Source: UBA4055 sp036721445 (GTDB lineage Bacteria > UBA4055). From it: a stretch of DNA of 7,249 bases. A model generated the notes under the pieces. That model was not told the DNA's origin. It was given only the letters and a program-made list of their open reading frames with translations, and ran no database searches. Positions 6,084 through 7,249 of this stretch are shown in pieces. The stretch spans positions 1 through 7,249 of the forward strand of contig DAIMKZ010000109.1 of assembly GCA_036721445.1 (NCBI GenBank), written 5' to 3'. Positions within the stretch are counted from its first letter, which is position 1. Each line of letters opens with the position of its first letter. The position numbers and the translations under genes were made by a program.

Positions 6084-7178
6084 TTGAAGATCATCAACGT
6101 GGTGGGTGCGCGCCCGAATTTCATGAAAATAGCGCCTATACATAATCTTATGCTGAAAACTGAAGGTATAAAACCTGTGCTCGTGCATACCGGACAGCAT
6201 TACGACGAGAAAATGTCAAAAGTATTTTTTATTGATCTCGGAATGCCCGAACCGGATATTTACCTGAACGTCGGCAGCGGAAGCCACGCGGTCCAGACGG
6301 CTAAGATCATGGTCGAGTTCGAAAAGGTGTGTATCGAACAGAAGCCTGATCTAGTTCTCGTAGTCGGTGATGTTAACTCGACGGTAGCCTGCACACTCGT
6401 GGCTGTCAAGCTCGGTATAAAATGCGTCCATGTCGAATCAGGCTTAAGAAGCTTCGACCGAAGAATGCCCGAAGAGATCAACAGGCTGATGACAGACGTG
6501 GTATGCGATTATTTGTTCGTATCCGAGGAGAGCGGACTTGAAAATCTGAAGCACGAAGGTATTCCGAATTCGAAGATCTTTCACGTAGGCAACGTGATGA
6601 TAGATTCACTAGTGAACCATATTAAGACTGCGGATAAATCTAAGATAATGAAGCAGCTCGGCGTAGAAAAGGGTAAATACTGTCTCGTCACTCTGCACAG
6701 ACCTTCAAATGTAGACGATACTAAGAACGCGAAGATCCTCGTAGATACGCTTAAGACAGTCTCGAAAAAGATGAAAATAGTGTTCCCCATCCACCCCAGA
6801 ACGCTAAAGAATTTCGGGACCATGAACCTTCTTAAAGGATTTTCCGATAATGAGAATATTAAGCTCACTGAACCTTTAGGCTATCTCGACTTCATGAAGC
6901 TGATGAAGGAAAGCATGTTCCTTTTAACAGATTCAGGCGGAATACAGGAAGAGACAACATATCTCGGAAAACCGTGCCTGACCCTCCGCGAGAATACCGA
7001 AAGACCTTCGACCGTCACTCAGGGAACGAACATACTGATCAAAGAGTTGAACAAGAAAAAGATAATGACCCATATAGACGATATAATTTCAGGCAGGCTG
7101 AAAAAAGGAAAAGTGCCAAAATACTGGGACGGCAGAACCGCGGAAAGGATCGTAAAGATATTGAAGAAAGCGAAGTAA
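6084..7178 (+). CDS. wecB: Non-hydrolysing UDP-N-acetylglucosamine 2-epimerase
   Basis: The protein interconverts UDP-GlcNAc and UDP-ManNAc in the cytoplasm, supplying ManNAc-derived sugars for polysaccharides. From the TTG at 6084 it has 364 residues, close to the family's usual length, and begins M(K)IINVVGARPNFMK as the family does. Visible motifs are GARPNFMK (8-15), HTGQHYD (35-41), VGDVNST (94-100, with D96), HVESGLRSFDRRMPEEINR (116-134, with E118 and E131), TLHRPSN (203-209), HPRT (237-240), SGGIQEE (284-290) and LRENTERP (301-308). This is the GT-B-fold epimerase pattern with its main acidic catalytic residues. A role as CapG/FnlC, the C2-epimerase that follows CapF, was considered. 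CapG-type proteins usually read GTRPEIIR and HMEAGNRCFD at these places, so WecB is preferred, although family boundaries are not absolute. The gene is divergent from ugd. Four bases separate its stop from the next start. Confidence 0.88.
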   Translation: MKIINVVGARPNFMKIAPIHNLMLKTEGIKPVLVHTGQHYDEKMSKVFFIDLGMPEPDIYLNVGSGSHAVQTAKIMVEFEKVCIEQKPDLVLVVGDVNSTVACTLVAVKLGIKCVHVESGLRSFDRRMPEEINRLMTDVVCDYLFVSEESGLENLKHEGIPNSKIFHVGNVMIDSLVNHIKTADKSKIMKQLGVEKGKYCLVTLHRPSNVDDTKNAKILVDTLKTVSKKMKIVFPIHPRTLKNFGTMNLLKGFSDNENIKLTEPLGYLDFMKLMKESMFLLTDSGGIQEETTYLGKPCLTLRENTERPSTVTQGTNILIKELNKKKIMTHIDDIISGRLKKGKVPKYWDGRTAERIVKILKKAK

Positions 7179-7182
7179 ATAA

Positions 7183-7249
7183 ATGAACTTTATTGAATCA
7201 CATAAAATAGAATTAAAACTCGAATGGAAAGACATCTGGCTCAAGACGA
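7183..7249 (+). CDS. Start of a gene cut by the window edge; possible AlbA_2 (Schlafen-like) domain protein
   Basis: An ATG at 7183 directly follows an in-frame TAA (7180-7182) and opens a frame of 22 codons with no stop before the edge. It starts four bases after the 2-epimerase stop, which suggests co-transcription. The Shine-Dalgarno is weak (GAAG near 7172-7175). The peptide begins MNFIESHKIELK and continues LEWKDIWLKT. The pattern E-S-x-x-I-E-x-K followed by K-D-x-W-L-K-T resembles the N-terminus of AlbA_2 (divergent AAA-4) proteins, where an FANxxGG motif usually follows a few residues later. That region is outside the window, so the family is a guess; that a gene starts here is more secure. 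Confidence 0.5.
   Translation, partial: MNFIESHKIELKLEWKDIWLKT

Noticed and set aside
6084..7178. Assignment of the 2-epimerase as CapG/FnlC, the partner of CapF
   Set aside because: The motifs GARPNFMK and VESGLRSFDR follow the WecB type rather than the GTRPEIIR and MEAGNRCFD expected for CapG. It is kept as a possibility in the findings.
1..7249. CRISPR arrays, tRNA or rRNA genes, insertion sequences, prophage genes
   Set aside because: No regularly spaced repeats, cloverleaf candidates, transposase motifs or terminal inverted repeats were seen. The only repeats are the diverged SLBB units in the export gene.

Overview
This window is part of a surface-polysaccharide (capsule, O-antigen or exopolysaccharide) locus of a Gram-negative bacterium. 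The Gram-negative assignment rests on a large Wza-like export protein with a signal peptide, SLBB repeats and a C-terminal hydrophobic helix, which only makes sense with an outer membrane. No taxon can be fixed from the sequence. The best promoter has E. coli-like -35 and -10 boxes, and AGG/AGA and ATA codons are common. A member of a less-studied phylum is plausible, but that is a guess.

Layout: (1) 1-542, plus strand, the C-terminal part of a membrane sugar-1-phosphate transferase that starts polysaccharide synthesis on a lipid carrier. (2) 543-844, an AT-rich gap with an imperfect hairpin (666-704) and a near-consensus sigma70 promoter (739-767). (3) 845-3526, plus, an 893-residue polysaccharide export protein with seven recognisable SLBB-type repeats. 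(4) 3537-4649, plus, a CapF-type bifunctional SDR/cupin enzyme of UDP-N-acetyl-L-fucosamine synthesis, ten bases downstream and probably co-transcribed. (5) 4646-5962, minus, UDP-glucose 6-dehydrogenase, convergent with capF so that the two TAG stops share one CTAG. (6) 5963-6083, a divergent promoter region. (7) 6084-7178, plus, a non-hydrolysing UDP-GlcNAc 2-epimerase that starts at TTG behind a strong Shine-Dalgarno. (8) 7183 to the right edge, plus, the first 22 codons of another gene, possibly an AlbA_2/Schlafen-like protein.

Together the genes supply activated sugars (a step toward UDP-L-FucNAc, plus UDP-glucuronate and UDP-ManNAc), load the first sugar on undecaprenyl phosphate, and export the finished polymer. 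No flippase, polymerase, co-polymerase or ordinary glycosyltransferase lies in the window, so the locus must extend beyond it. The individual families are known. The unusual points are architectural: the long SLBB exporter, the inverted ugd with its shared stop, and an orphan CapF without its usual CapE and CapG partners in view.
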